The notes under the pieces are model-generated. The model saw only the letters and a program-made list of their open reading frames with translations. It did no database searches and had not been told where the DNA came from. The position numbers and the translations under genes were made by a program. From an uncultured Eubacteriales bacterium (GTDB lineage: Bacteria > Bacillota > Clostridia > Christensenellales > Aristaeellaceae), in assembly GCA_902765395.1 (NCBI GenBank), contig CACWZP010000003.1, positions 1-64,000 of the forward strand: a stretch of 64,000 nucleotides of DNA, written 5' to 3'. Below, one piece after another: positions 6,389 to 15,431 of the stretch (the stretch's first letter is position 1; each line of letters opens with the position of its first letter).

Positions 6389-8641
6389 TCAGAGCCCCCA
6401 GATCTCCTCATTGTACTGTTCAATGGTTCGATCGGAGGAGAAGAAGCCCGCCCTGGCGATGTTGACCAGGGCCTTTTTCGTCCAGGCGGTCTCGTCGGCC
6501 ATGTCGGCCAGGGCGCGGGCCTTCACGCGGCAGTAGTCGGAGAAGTCCGGGAAGGTCATGAACCAGTCCTTGCCCGTCAGCTCGCCGCGCAGGCGCTCCA
6601 GGCGCTCCCGGTCGCCCACCCGGAGCATGGCCTCGCCGGTGAGGAAATCCACCGCCGCGGCCAGCTCGCCGTCGGCGTTCAGGTAGGCCCGGGGGTCGTA
6701 GTCGCCCCGGCGATAGCGCTCGATCACCTGGTCGGAGGACGCGCCGAAGGTGTAGATGTTGTCCCGGCCCACCAGCTCGGCGATCTCCACGTTCGCGCCG
6801 TCCATGGTGCCCAGGGTGACGGCGCCGTTGAGCATGAACTTCATGTTGCCGGTGCCGCTGGCCTCCTTGGAGGCCAGGGAGATCTGCTCGGACAGGTCGC
6901 AGGCGGGGATCAGCTTCTCGGCGGCGGAGACGTTGTAGTTCTCCACCATCACCACCTTCAGCCACTTGCTGGCCTCCGGGTCGGCGTCGATCACGTCGCC
7001 CAGGCACAGGATGGCGTGGATGATGTCCTTGGCGATGGTGTAGGCCGGGGCGGCCTTCGCGCCGAAGATCACCGTCACGGGCCGCTCGGGCACGAAGCCC
7101 TCCTTGATGCGCAGGTACTCGCGGATGATCCACAGCAGGTTCAGCTGCTGGCGCTTGTATTCGTGCAGGCGCTTCGCTTGCACGTCGAACACGGATTCCG
7201 GGTCGATCACCGCGCCCTGGTGCTGATACAGCCACTCGGCGAACCGCCGCTTGTTCACCCGCTTCACGCAGGCCACCAGCTTCAGAAGGTCCGGGTCGTC
7301 CAGGCGGTCCAGCAGCTTCTCCAGCTCCCCGGCGTCCCTGCGCCAGCCGCTGCCGATGGCGCCGTCGATCAGGCAGGCCAGGTCCTGGTTGCAGCTCATC
7401 AGCCAGCGGCGGAAGGTGATGCCGTTGGTCTTGTTGTTGAACTTCTTCGGATAGAGGGCGTAGAACGGCGCCAGCTCGGACTTCTCCAGGATCTCGGTGT
7501 GCAGCTTCGCCACGCCGTTGACGGAGTGGCTGTAGTGGATGTCCAGGTTGGCCATGTGCACGCAGCTGTTGTCGTCGATGATCCACAGGAAGGGGTCTTC
7601 GCAGGCATGGCGCACCCGCGCGTCCAGCCGCCGGATGATGGGCAGCAGGTGGGGCACGGCGCGCTCCAGGTAGGATACGGGCCACTTCTCCAGCGCCTCG
7701 GCCAGGATGGTGTGGTTGGTGTAGGCGCAGACCTTCCCGACGATGCGTATGGCCTCGTCCTCGCGGATGCCCCGCTCGGAAAGAAGCCGGATCAGCTCCG
7801 GGATCACCAGCGTGGGATGGGTGTCGTTGATCTGCACGGCGGCGTAGTCGTAGAGGTCGTGCAGGCTGCTGCCCCGCTCCACGCACTCGTCCAGGATCAG
7901 CCGCGCGGCATTGGCCGCCATGAAGTACTCCTGGTACACCCGCAGCAGCCGGCCCGCGTCGGTGCTGTCGTCGGGATAGAGGAAGAGCGTCAGGTTCCTG
8001 GCGATGTCCGCCTGGTCGAAGTTTATGCCGGACTTGATCAGCCGCTCGTCGGCGGTGTCCACGTCGAAAAGGCGCAGCCGGCCGCACTTGCCCTCATAGC
8101 CGGTCACCTCGATCTCGTACATCGTGGAGCGCAGGGTCATGTCGCCGAAGGGGATGTCGTAGTGCACGCCCGTGCGGTGCATCCAGCTCTCCGTGCCCCA
8201 GCGCAGCCAGCCGTCCGGGGTCTCGTACTGCCTGCGGTTCACGAAATTCTGCTTGAACAGGCCGCAGTGGTAGGCCAGGCCCACGCCGTCGGCGCACAGG
8301 CCCAGCGTGGCCAGGCTGTCCAGGAAGCAGGCGGCCAGACGGCCCAGCCCGCCGTTGCCCAGGGAGGGCTCATTCTCGAACTCTTCCAGCTCGGACAGCG
8401 CCACCCCCGCGGCGGAGAGCTGGCGGCTGACCTCGTCGTACAGGCCCAGGTTGATCAGGTTGTTGCTCAGCAGCTTGCCGATCAGGAACTCGGCAGAGAT
8501 GTAGTACAGCTTCTTCTTGCCCTCGTTGTGCCCCTTTGCCCGGGCTGCGTCGTCCGTCCACCTCAAAAGGGCGTTGAACAGCTCCAGCTTCGTGCATTCC
8601 TCCAGGGGCTTGCCGGTGTATTCACAAAGGTTTTTGCGCAT
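6389..8641 (-). CDS. glgP: Glycogen/maltodextrin phosphorylase
   Basis: A 750-residue GT35 phosphorylase that releases glucose-1-phosphate from alpha-1,4-glucans using pyridoxal phosphate. The cofactor-lysine region is intact (SLASKEASGTGNMKFMLNGA). Other family blocks are GNGGLGRLAACFLDS near residue 95, QINDTHPTL near 275 and FGAKAAPAY near 530. It is somewhat shorter than the usual 800-830 residues because the N-terminal regulatory part is short, as in other bacterial maltodextrin phosphorylases. ATG at 8641 has GGAGG 8 bases upstream; a TTG five codons earlier overlaps that site. It is divergent from an AraC regulator and next to a maltodextrin transporter, which fits cytoplasmic phosphorolysis of imported chains. 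Confidence 0.96.
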   Translation of the reverse strand: MRKNLCEYTGKPLEECTKLELFNALLRWTDDAARAKGHNEGKKKLYYISAEFLIGKLLSNNLINLGLYDEVSRQLSAAGVALSELEEFENEPSLGNGGLGRLAACFLDSLATLGLCADGVGLAYHCGLFKQNFVNRRQYETPDGWLRWGTESWMHRTGVHYDIPFGDMTLRSTMYEIEVTGYEGKCGRLRLFDVDTADERLIKSGINFDQADIARNLTLFLYPDDSTDAGRLLRVYQEYFMAANAARLILDECVERGSSLHDLYDYAAVQINDTHPTLVIPELIRLLSERGIREDEAIRIVGKVCAYTNHTILAEALEKWPVSYLERAVPHLLPIIRRLDARVRHACEDPFLWIIDDNSCVHMANLDIHYSHSVNGVAKLHTEILEKSELAPFYALYPKKFNNKTNGITFRRWLMSCNQDLACLIDGAIGSGWRRDAGELEKLLDRLDDPDLLKLVACVKRVNKRRFAEWLYQHQGAVIDPESVFDVQAKRLHEYKRQQLNLLWIIREYLRIKEGFVPERPVTVIFGAKAAPAYTIAKDIIHAILCLGDVIDADPEASKWLKVVMVENYNVSAAEKLIPACDLSEQISLASKEASGTGNMKFMLNGAVTLGTMDGANVEIAELVGRDNIYTFGASSDQVIERYRRGDYDPRAYLNADGELAAAVDFLTGEAMLRVGDRERLERLRGELTGKDWFMTFPDFSDYCRVKARALADMADETAWTKKALVNIARAGFFSSDRTIEQYNEEIWGL

Positions 8642-8682
8642 GGTGCATACCTCCAATTCTCATGGTGGATGTATTATATTAC

Positions 8683-8739
8683 GATTTTCCGCGGAAATCT
8701 TGCAGGATTGGCGTATATTATGATACAATACTATCATAA
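8683..8739. promoter_or_regulatory. Two palindromes between glgP and the AraC gene
   Basis: GATTTTCC-G-CGGAAATC type palindrome (8683-8699) and a perfect TTATGATA-N6-TATCATAA (8718-8739). On the minus strand a TATAAT-like box for glgP is at about 8673-8678. These are candidate operators for the adjacent regulator. Confidence 0.5.
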
Positions 8740-8816
8740 GGGGCCAGGGGCAGGAAATGCCGCCGCCGCGGAAGCCGCCATCCCTGTTCCCTGTTTCCTG
8801 AACCGGAGGTGCTCCC

Positions 8817-9698
8817 ATGGAACTCGAGCAATACACCCAATACCAGGAGACCCGCCTGCACGAGCAGCCGGGGTTTGCCTACAACACCTATCTGTGCACC
8901 ATCCCCCAGGACTTCGACCGGGTGAACCCCCACTGGCACGAGCAGATGGAGCTGATCTACATCAAGAAGGGCTCGGGCACGGTGTCGGTGAACCTGGAGA
9001 ATTACCCGGTATCGGCGGGCTGCGTGGTGCCGGTGCTGCCGGGCGAGCTGCACGCCATCGAGGGCGACGAGGGCGTGCGCATGGAGTATGAGAACATCAT
9101 CTTTTCCCTGGGGCTGCTGGACAGCACCGAGGCGGACGACTGGTGCCGCAGCGTGCTGAACCGGCTGCGCAGCGGCGCGCTGCGGTTCGAGCGGCCCATC
9201 CGGCCGGGCACGGGCTTCCACCGGGAGGTGAGCGCCGCGCTGGACGGGGCGGACGCCGCCTGCGAGGCGCGGGGCGAGGGTTACGCGCTGCTGGTGAAGA
9301 GCCAGCTGTTTGTGCTCCTGCACGCGCTGCACAGCCACCGGCTGGCGGACGAGGCCGTCCGGCCCAGCGATGATGCGGAGAAGCTGAAGGGCCTGATCGC
9401 CTACGTGAAGCAGCACTTCCGCGAGCCCATCTCCGTGGCGGACGCCGCCGCCGTGGCGGGCTACAGCCCCTCCCACTTCATGCGCATGTTCCGCCAGGTC
9501 ACGGGCCGCACCTTCGTGGACTACCTGACGGACTACCGGCTGAGCGCGGCGGTCTATTATCTGAAGGAAACGGACGAGGACATCGGCACCGTGGCCGCCA
9601 ACTGCGGCTTTGAGAACATCAGCTACTTCATCCGCTGCTTCCGCCGCAAGTACGGCACGTCGCCGGGGCGGTACAGGAAGGGCCCGAAAGGCGTGTAG
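8817..9698 (+). CDS. AraC-family regulator with cupin sensor domain
   Basis: A 293-residue regulator. The N-terminal half is a cupin-like sugar-sensing domain (HWHEQMELIYIKKGSGTVSV, then LPGELHAIEG), and the C-terminal ~100 residues carry the double helix-turn-helix (SVADAAAVAGYSPSHFMRMF and GTVAANCGFENISYFIRCFR). GGAGG precedes the ATG. Between glgP and the maltodextrin transporter it probably controls both. The inducer is unknown. Confidence 0.92.
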   Translation: MELEQYTQYQETRLHEQPGFAYNTYLCTIPQDFDRVNPHWHEQMELIYIKKGSGTVSVNLENYPVSAGCVVPVLPGELHAIEGDEGVRMEYENIIFSLGLLDSTEADDWCRSVLNRLRSGALRFERPIRPGTGFHREVSAALDGADAACEARGEGYALLVKSQLFVLLHALHSHRLADEAVRPSDDAEKLKGLIAYVKQHFREPISVADAAAVAGYSPSHFMRMFRQVTGRTFVDYLTDYRLSAAVYYLKETDEDIGTVAANCGFENISYFIRCFRRKYGTSPGRYRKGPKGV

Positions 9699-9854
9699 AT
9701 TCTTCGCCTCCGCCCGGAATGTCAAAGGGCCAAACCCCTCCCCTGTCATCCCGAGCGGAGCGCCAGCGGAGTCGAGGGACCTTTTCATTTTTTGCACTAT
9801 CCTATCACGGGACAAAAAAATCCTGTCAATCTGCCAAAAATGGCAGGTTTTGTT

Positions 9855-9883
9855 TTGACATTTTGTTAAACGGGTGCTATAAT
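9855..9883 (+). promoter_or_regulatory. Sigma-70-type promoter of the maltodextrin transporter
   Basis: TTGACA (9855-9860), 17-bp spacer, TATAAT (9878-9883): a consensus match on both boxes. A small hairpin CTGCCA-AAAA-TGGCAG lies just upstream (9832-9847). The ATG of the binding protein is 56 bases after the -10 box. Confidence 0.85.
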
Positions 9884-9938
9884 ACGTTTGAATGAAATGG
9901 CGCGCCATCGACGCGCCGAATCAAAAGGAGGAACTACC

Positions 9939-11138
9939 ATGAAGAAACTGTTTGCTCTGGTGCTGGCCCTGGCGCTGGCGCTGACCCTGTGCTCCGCGTT
10001 CGCGGAGGGCTACAGCGGCGAACTGAAGGTGTGGGTGCCGGACGCTGCCGTGGACTTCACCGCCGAGCAGGTTGAGGCCTTCAAGGCCGCCTATCCCGAG
10101 TTTGCCGACATGACCGTGAACATCGAGCCCGTGGGCGAGGGCGACGCCGCCACCAATGCCATCACCGACGTGGATGCCGCCGCGGACATCTTCAACTTCG
10201 CGCAGGACCAGCTGGCCCGCCTGGTGGCCGCTGGCGCGCTGGAGGTCGTCGAGGAGAACAACGCCGAGATCGTAAAGGCCGAGAATGACCCTGATTCCGT
10301 AGCTTCCGCCACGCTGGGTGACGAGCTGTACGCCTATCCGCTGACCAGCGACAACGGCTATTTCATGTACTATGACAAGAGCGTCGTCACCGATCCCACC
10401 GATCTGGACGCCATCTTGGCCGACTGCGAGAAGGCCGGCAAGAGCTTCTACATGGAGATCAACTCCGGCTGGTATCAGACCGCCTTCTTCTTCGGCGCTG
10501 GCTGCGAGCTGACCTTTGATACCGATGCCGACGGCAACTTCACCGCCTGCAACGCGAGCTATGCCTCCGAGAACGGCCTGAAGGCCCTGAAGAGCATGAT
10601 CAAGCTGGCCAAGAGCCCCGCCTTCGTGAACGGCTCCTCCGTCTCCGCCGCCACCAACGTGGCCGCGATCGTGGACGGCACCTGGGACGCCGTTGCCGCG
10701 CAGGAGCTGTTCGGCGAGAACTACGCCGCTGCCAAGCTGCCCGTGTGCGACGGCTATCAGCTGGGCAGCTTCATGGGCTTCAAGCTGCTGGGCGTGAAGC
10801 CCCAGGAAGACGAAGCCAAGCTGGCCGCCTGCGACGCGCTGGCCGCGTGGCTGTCCTCCGCCGACGTGCAGCTGGCCCGCTTCGAGAAGCTGTACTGGGG
10901 TCCCTCCAACCTGGAGGCCTATGCCAACGACGCCGTGCAGAGCGACCCTGCGCAGATCGCTGTTTCCGAACAGCGCGCCTTCGCCATCCCGCAGGGCCAG
11001 TATCCCGGCGACTACTGGAGCCTGGCCACCGGCCTGGGCGACAGGATCATCGGCAAGGAATTCGACGATGCGGACGACGACACCCTGATGGGCGTCCTCA
11101 CCGAGTTCCAGGATACCTGCGCTTCCTACGTCGGCTAA
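9939..11138 (+). CDS. Maltodextrin-type ABC substrate-binding protein
   Basis: A 399-residue extracytoplasmic solute-binding protein of family 1. The signal peptide (MKKLFALVLALALALTLCSA then FA|EG) fits type I cleavage; the Cys is not in a good lipobox, so lipid anchoring is doubtful. GELKVWVPD at the mature start and WDAVAAQELFG near residue 250 match MalE-like proteins for malto-oligosaccharides. The ATG at 9939 has AAAAGGAGG upstream. It is first in an operon with two permeases and a dedicated ATPase, next to glycogen phosphorylase, which supports the maltodextrin assignment. Confidence 0.9.
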   Translation: MKKLFALVLALALALTLCSAFAEGYSGELKVWVPDAAVDFTAEQVEAFKAAYPEFADMTVNIEPVGEGDAATNAITDVDAAADIFNFAQDQLARLVAAGALEVVEENNAEIVKAENDPDSVASATLGDELYAYPLTSDNGYFMYYDKSVVTDPTDLDAILADCEKAGKSFYMEINSGWYQTAFFFGAGCELTFDTDADGNFTACNASYASENGLKALKSMIKLAKSPAFVNGSSVSAATNVAAIVDGTWDAVAAQELFGENYAAAKLPVCDGYQLGSFMGFKLLGVKPQEDEAKLAACDALAAWLSSADVQLARFEKLYWGPSNLEAYANDAVQSDPAQIAVSEQRAFAIPQGQYPGDYWSLATGLGDRIIGKEFDDADDDTLMGVLTEFQDTCASYVG

Positions 11139-11150
11139 TCCGACCGTCAG

Positions 11151-11180
11151 ACGGACCGGGGCTGAACCCCGGTCCGTTTT
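11151..11180 (+). terminator. Hairpin between binding-protein and permease genes
   Basis: ACGGACCGGGG pairs with CCCCGGTCCGT and is followed by TTT. It lies 13 bases after the binding-protein stop, a place where binding-protein operons usually limit read-through or protect the upstream mRNA. Confidence 0.75.
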
Positions 11181-11220
11181 AGATTGAACCAACGACTTCC
11201 GATGATAAGGGGTAGTGCAT

Positions 11221-12696
11221 ATGGTTGACTTAAACTATCTCAAGATGAGCAAGCCCCAGAAGTTCATCCACAACCTGGGCAAGTTCTTCATGTCGCTGCC
11301 GGGCAGGATCGGCGGCGGCTTCGTGAAGCTGGGGCGCTCGATCGGCGGCTTCTTCAAGGGCATCGCCCTGGCCATCGCAGACCTGTTCACCACGTTCAAA
11401 AACGGCGACTGGAAGACCCGCCTCTCCTACCTGGTGATGGGATCCGGCTCGCTGGCCCGGGGCCAGTGGGGCCGCGGGCTTATGTTTTTCCTGTTCCAGA
11501 CGGTGTTCAACCTGTACATGGTCAACTTTGGCATGGCGTATCTTTCCAAGCTGGGCACGCTGGGCACCGTGGCCACCGAGAAGGTGGGCCGCAAAACCGT
11601 CTATGGCGACAATTCCTTCCTGATCCTGCTGTACGGCGTGTTGACGCTGTTCTTCGTGCTGGCGTTCATCTACACCTGGTACATGAACATCAAGCAAAAC
11701 CGGATCGCCCAGCAGATCGAGGCCTCCGGTCGAAAGCTGAAGAGCACCAAGGAGGATCTGCAGTCCCTGGCGGACAGCCAGTTCCACAAGACACTGCTGG
11801 CCCTGCCCACGCTGGGCGTGTTCGTGTTCACGATACTGCCCATATTCTTCATGATCCTGGTGGCGTTCACCAACTTCGACTACAACCACCAGCCCCCCTC
11901 CAAGCTGTTCACCTGGGTGGGCTTTGAAAACTTCAAGCAGCTGCTGTCCTCCGGCTCGGCCAACTACGGCGACACCTTCCGCCAGGTGCTGTTCTGGACG
12001 CTGGTATGGGCCTTCTTCGCCACGTTCCTGAACTACTTCCTGGGCATGTTCGTGGCCATCATGATCAACAAGAAGGGCATCAAGCTGAAGAAGGTGTGGC
12101 GCACGATCCTGGTGATGACCATCGCCATCCCCCAGTTCGTGTCGCTGCTGTACGTCAGCAAGATGTTCGCGGCGGACGGCCTGATCAACACCTACCTGAT
12201 GAAGTGGCACTGGATCAGCCAGCCCATCCCCTTCTGGACCAACCCGGGCTGGGCGCGGTTCACCATCATACTCATCAACATCTGGATCGGCATCCCCTAC
12301 CTGATGCTGATCGCCACGGGCATCCTGATGAACATCCCGGCGGATCTGTACGAATCCGCCCGCATCGACGGCGCCAACGCCATGCAGATGTACGGCAAGA
12401 TCACCCTGCCCTACATGCTGTTCGTCACCGGGCCCTATCTGCTGACGTCCTTCACCGGCAACATCAACAACTTCAACGTCATATTCCTGCTGAGCCAGGG
12501 CAAGCCCATGGGCCTGGCGGGCAACGCCGGCCACACGGATTTGCTGATCACCTGGCTGTACCGCATGACCGTTTCCGACACCAACTACAAAATCGCCGCC
12601 GTCATCGGCATCATGGTGTTCGTGGTGCTGGCCGTGATCAACCTGGTGGTCTACAACCTGATACCGTCCGTGAAGAATGAGGAGGATTTCCAGTAA
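11221..12696 (+). CDS. Maltodextrin ABC permease, MalF-like
   Basis: A 491-residue membrane subunit. The ATG at 11221 (GATAAGGGG upstream) is preferred over a GTG two codons earlier. An N-terminal amphipathic part of about 60 residues and two extra membrane helices (about 95-115 and 140-165) precede the six-helix permease core. The EAA loop that docks on the ATPase is ESARIDGANAMQMYGKITLP near residue 375. Members with this N-terminal extension resemble the large MalF subunit. It overlaps the next gene by one base (TAATG). Confidence 0.93.
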   Translation: MVDLNYLKMSKPQKFIHNLGKFFMSLPGRIGGGFVKLGRSIGGFFKGIALAIADLFTTFKNGDWKTRLSYLVMGSGSLARGQWGRGLMFFLFQTVFNLYMVNFGMAYLSKLGTLGTVATEKVGRKTVYGDNSFLILLYGVLTLFFVLAFIYTWYMNIKQNRIAQQIEASGRKLKSTKEDLQSLADSQFHKTLLALPTLGVFVFTILPIFFMILVAFTNFDYNHQPPSKLFTWVGFENFKQLLSSGSANYGDTFRQVLFWTLVWAFFATFLNYFLGMFVAIMINKKGIKLKKVWRTILVMTIAIPQFVSLLYVSKMFAADGLINTYLMKWHWISQPIPFWTNPGWARFTIILINIWIGIPYLMLIATGILMNIPADLYESARIDGANAMQMYGKITLPYMLFVTGPYLLTSFTGNINNFNVIFLLSQGKPMGLAGNAGHTDLLITWLYRMTVSDTNYKIAAVIGIMVFVVLAVINLVVYNLIPSVKNEEDFQ

Positions 12697-14021
12697 TGAC
12701 GAATAACGCAAACGTGGCTGCGGGCCAGCAGAAGCTGCGCAGCAAAAAGGGCCACGAGCGCCGGGTGAACGGCACGATCTACACGGTCCTGACCGTGATG
12801 AGCATCGTGTGGCTGGTCCCCTTCGTGTTCCTGGTCCTCCAGTCCTTCCGAAGCTACAAGCTGGAGAAGGGCGGCATGGTGGATTACCTGCTCCCCAAGC
12901 ACTTTTCCCTGGACAACTACGCCTTCCTGTTCGAGGGCAGCAACTTCTTCTCCTGGCTGGGCAAGGCACTGATCGTGGCGCTGGTGGCCGCCGCGGTGGC
13001 CGCAGTGCTGATCCACTTGTGCGCCAAGCTGCTGGACAGGGGCGAGGACAGCCACGGGCGGCGCATCGCGCTGATCGGCGGCAGCCTGCTGGCGGGCTTC
13101 GTCGCGCTGGTGGCCATGACCATGGCCATGCAGGGCTTCACCCTGGCGGGCAGCTGGAAGAACCTGGCGATCTCGCTCCTGCTGTACGCGCTGGCGGGCT
13201 GGATCATGGCCCGGGTGTACCTGAAGCAGGACAGCAAGCTGCTGCGCACCATCCCCGGCTATGTGCTGGAGGACAAGCACCAGGGCATCAAGAAATTCTG
13301 CGCGATGTTCGCGGAATTCGGCGCGCTGGCGCTGATCATCCAGTGCATCCTCGCGCCCATGACCATGAGCCAGTACGTACGCTGGTACGGCAACACGCTG
13401 ACCATCGCGCTGTTCACCGCCGTGATCCAGACGGCCATCGTGCTGTCCGTCAGCTATTCCCTGTCCCGCCTGCGCTTCAAAGGTCGCAAGCTGATTATGA
13501 ACGTGGTGCTGATCCTGGGCCTGTTCCCCGGCTTCCTCACCATGATCACGCTGTACTTCCTGCTGAAGCAGCTGGGCCTGACCCAGGCCGGCGCGGTACC
13601 CGGGCTGATCCTGATCTACTGCGCTTCCTCGGGCATGGGCTATTACATCTCCAAGGGCTTCTTCGACACGATCCCCAAGTCCCTGGACGAATCCGCCCGC
13701 ATCGACGGCGCCACCCGCTTCCAGGTGTTTTTGAAGATCATCATGCCGCTGGCCAAGCCCATCGTGATCTACACCATCCTGATGGCCTTCATGGCCCCCT
13801 GGGGCGACTACGTGTTCGCCAGCTACGTGGCCTTCGGCCACCAGGACGGCTACAACGTGGCGGTGGGCCTTTACAACTGGGTGAACACCAACGACTTCCA
13901 GAACTACTTCACCCGCTTCTGCGCGGGCGGCGTGCTGGTGGCGGTGCCGATCACGGCGCTGTTCCTGGCGCTGCAGAAGTACTATGTCGAAGGCGTCACC
14001 GGCGGCGCGGTGAAGGGATAA
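12696..14021 (+). CDS. Maltodextrin ABC permease, MalG-like, with large insert
   Basis: A 441-residue membrane subunit; GGAGG lies inside the end of the MalF-like gene. The first helix (residues about 27-48) and a short loop are followed by an inserted stretch of roughly 120 residues with two or three extra helices (ALIGGSLLAGFVALVAMTMA and onward) before the usual core. The EAA loop is ESARIDGATRFQVFLKIIMP near residue 330. Typical MalG proteins are about 280-300 residues, so the insert is unusual, though the core motifs are intact. Confidence 0.92.
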   Translation: MTNNANVAAGQQKLRSKKGHERRVNGTIYTVLTVMSIVWLVPFVFLVLQSFRSYKLEKGGMVDYLLPKHFSLDNYAFLFEGSNFFSWLGKALIVALVAAAVAAVLIHLCAKLLDRGEDSHGRRIALIGGSLLAGFVALVAMTMAMQGFTLAGSWKNLAISLLLYALAGWIMARVYLKQDSKLLRTIPGYVLEDKHQGIKKFCAMFAEFGALALIIQCILAPMTMSQYVRWYGNTLTIALFTAVIQTAIVLSVSYSLSRLRFKGRKLIMNVVLILGLFPGFLTMITLYFLLKQLGLTQAGAVPGLILIYCASSGMGYYISKGFFDTIPKSLDESARIDGATRFQVFLKIIMPLAKPIVIYTILMAFMAPWGDYVFASYVAFGHQDGYNVAVGLYNWVNTNDFQNYFTRFCAGGVLVAVPITALFLALQKYYVEGVTGGAVKG

Positions 14022-14029
14022 GACGCCCT

Positions 14030-14146
14030 GCCACAAGCCTCCCTCTCCGAGGGAGGTGGCAGCCGCAAAGCGGCTGACGGAAGGAGTCGACTCCCTCAGT
14101 CTGCTCCCCCGGAGCAGACAGCTCCCTCAAAGAGGGAGCCCTGGAT
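14030..14146. repeat. Palindromic dispersed repeat in the malG-malK gap
   Basis: GCCTCCCTCT...GAGGGAGG near 14038-14056, a second hairpin GCCGC-AAA-GCGGC near 14061-14073, then TCTGCTCC / GGAGCAGA (about 14099-14119) and CTCCCTC / GAGGGAG (about 14121-14138). A dispersed intergenic element type common in Clostridia. No coding signal. Confidence 0.65.
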
Positions 14147-14179
14147 ATTGTCTCGCCCATAGATTGGAGGATTAGCAAT

Positions 14180-15313
14180 ATGGCAAGTTTGAAACTTGAG
14201 CACATCAAGAAGGTATATGACAAGAACGTCGTGGCGGTCCACGACTTCAACCTGGAGATCAAGGACAAGGAGTTCATCGTGTTCGTCGGCCCGTCCGGCT
14301 GCGGCAAGTCCACCACGCTGCGGATGATCGCCGGCCTGGAGGACATCTCCGGCGGCACGCTGACCATCGGCGACCGCGTGGTGAACGACGTGGAGCCCAA
14401 GGACAGGGACATCGCCATGGTGTTCCAGAACTACGCCCTGTATCCCCACATCACCGTTTATGAAAACATGGCGTTCAGCCTGCGCCTGCGCAAGATGAAC
14501 AACGAAGAGGTGCACCGCCGGGTGTGCCAGGCGGCGGAGATCCTGGGCATCACCGAATACCTGGCCCGCAAGCCCAAGAACCTGTCCGGCGGCCAGCGGC
14601 AGCGCGTAGCCATCGGCCGCGCCATCGTGCGCGAGCCCCAGGTGTTCCTGATGGACGAGCCGCTGTCCAACCTGGACGCGAAGCTGCGCAACCAGATGCG
14701 CGCCGAGATCATTCTGCTGCGCAAGCGCATCGACACCACGTTCATCTACGTCACCCACGACCAGACCGAGGCCATGACCCTGGGCGACCGCATTGTCATC
14801 ATGAAGGACGGCTACATCCAGCAGGTGGGCACGCCCCAGGAGGTGTTCGAGACGCCGCGCAACCTGTTCGTGGCCGGCTTCATCGGCTCCCCGCAGATGA
14901 ACTTCCTGAAGGCAAAGCTGGTGAAATCCGGGAACGGCTACGCCGCCGAGCTGTACGGCATCCGCGTGCCGCTGAGCGAGGAGAAGTGCGCCCTGCTGGC
15001 GAAGAACGGCACGGGCACCCAGGACGTCATACTGGGCGTGCGCCCGGAGCACACCCAGCTGGTGTTCAACCAGACGGAAAACACCATCGAGGGCACCCTG
15101 CGCGTCAACGAGATGATGGGCAGCGAGCTGCACCTGCACGTGGACCTGGCGGACGGCACCTCCGTGATCCTGCGCATCCCCACGCTGGATCTCACCGAGG
15201 AGCAGCGCCGTGGTCTCACCTATGGCAGCAAGCTGCGCTTCACCTTCCCCGAGAAGGTGGCCCACCTGTTCGACCCAAAGACAGAGGAGAGCCTGCTGTT
15301 CCAGGAGCAGTGA
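14180..15313 (+). CDS. Sugar ABC transporter ATPase (MsmK/UgpC/MalK type)
   Basis: A 377-residue ATPase that drives CUT1 sugar importers. Walker A GPSGCGKSTT (residues 37-46), Q-loop after VFQNYALYPH, signature LSGGQRQRVAIGRA (135-148), Walker B VFLMDEPLSNLD, and the switch His in YVTHDQTEAM. The C-terminal ~140 residues form the MalK-type OB-fold regulatory domain (ILGVRPEHTQ). It could also energise the second sugar transporter at 38.0-41.3 kb, which lacks an ATPase gene, as shared MsmK proteins do in other Gram-positives (inference). Confidence 0.95.
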   Translation: MASLKLEHIKKVYDKNVVAVHDFNLEIKDKEFIVFVGPSGCGKSTTLRMIAGLEDISGGTLTIGDRVVNDVEPKDRDIAMVFQNYALYPHITVYENMAFSLRLRKMNNEEVHRRVCQAAEILGITEYLARKPKNLSGGQRQRVAIGRAIVREPQVFLMDEPLSNLDAKLRNQMRAEIILLRKRIDTTFIYVTHDQTEAMTLGDRIVIMKDGYIQQVGTPQEVFETPRNLFVAGFIGSPQMNFLKAKLVKSGNGYAAELYGIRVPLSEEKCALLAKNGTGTQDVILGVRPEHTQLVFNQTENTIEGTLRVNEMMGSELHLHVDLADGTSVILRIPTLDLTEEQRRGLTYGSKLRFTFPEKVAHLFDPKTEESLLFQEQ

Positions 15314-15328
15314 TGCCGGAACGCAAGA

Positions 15329-15366
15329 GATGCCGGAGCGACCATCGGTCGCCCCGGCATCTTTCC
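15329..15366 (+). terminator. Terminator of the maltodextrin operon
   Basis: GATGCCGG-A-GCGACC pairs with GGTCGC-C-CCGGCATC and is followed by TTTCCT, 16 bases after the ATPase stop codon. Confidence 0.8.
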
Positions 15367-15379
15367 TGTCCAATAAACA

Positions 15380-15420
15380 TTCCCCGGCGATCCTGGAAAC
15401 CATTCGGGATCGCCGGGGAA
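15380..15420 (-). terminator. Hairpin 3' of the deacetylase gene
   Basis: TTCCCCGGCGATCC pairs with GGGATCGCCGGGGAA across a 12-base loop. It lies 12 bases after the deacetylase stop codon on the minus strand. Confidence 0.6.
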
Positions 15421-15431
15421 CGCATTTGGCG

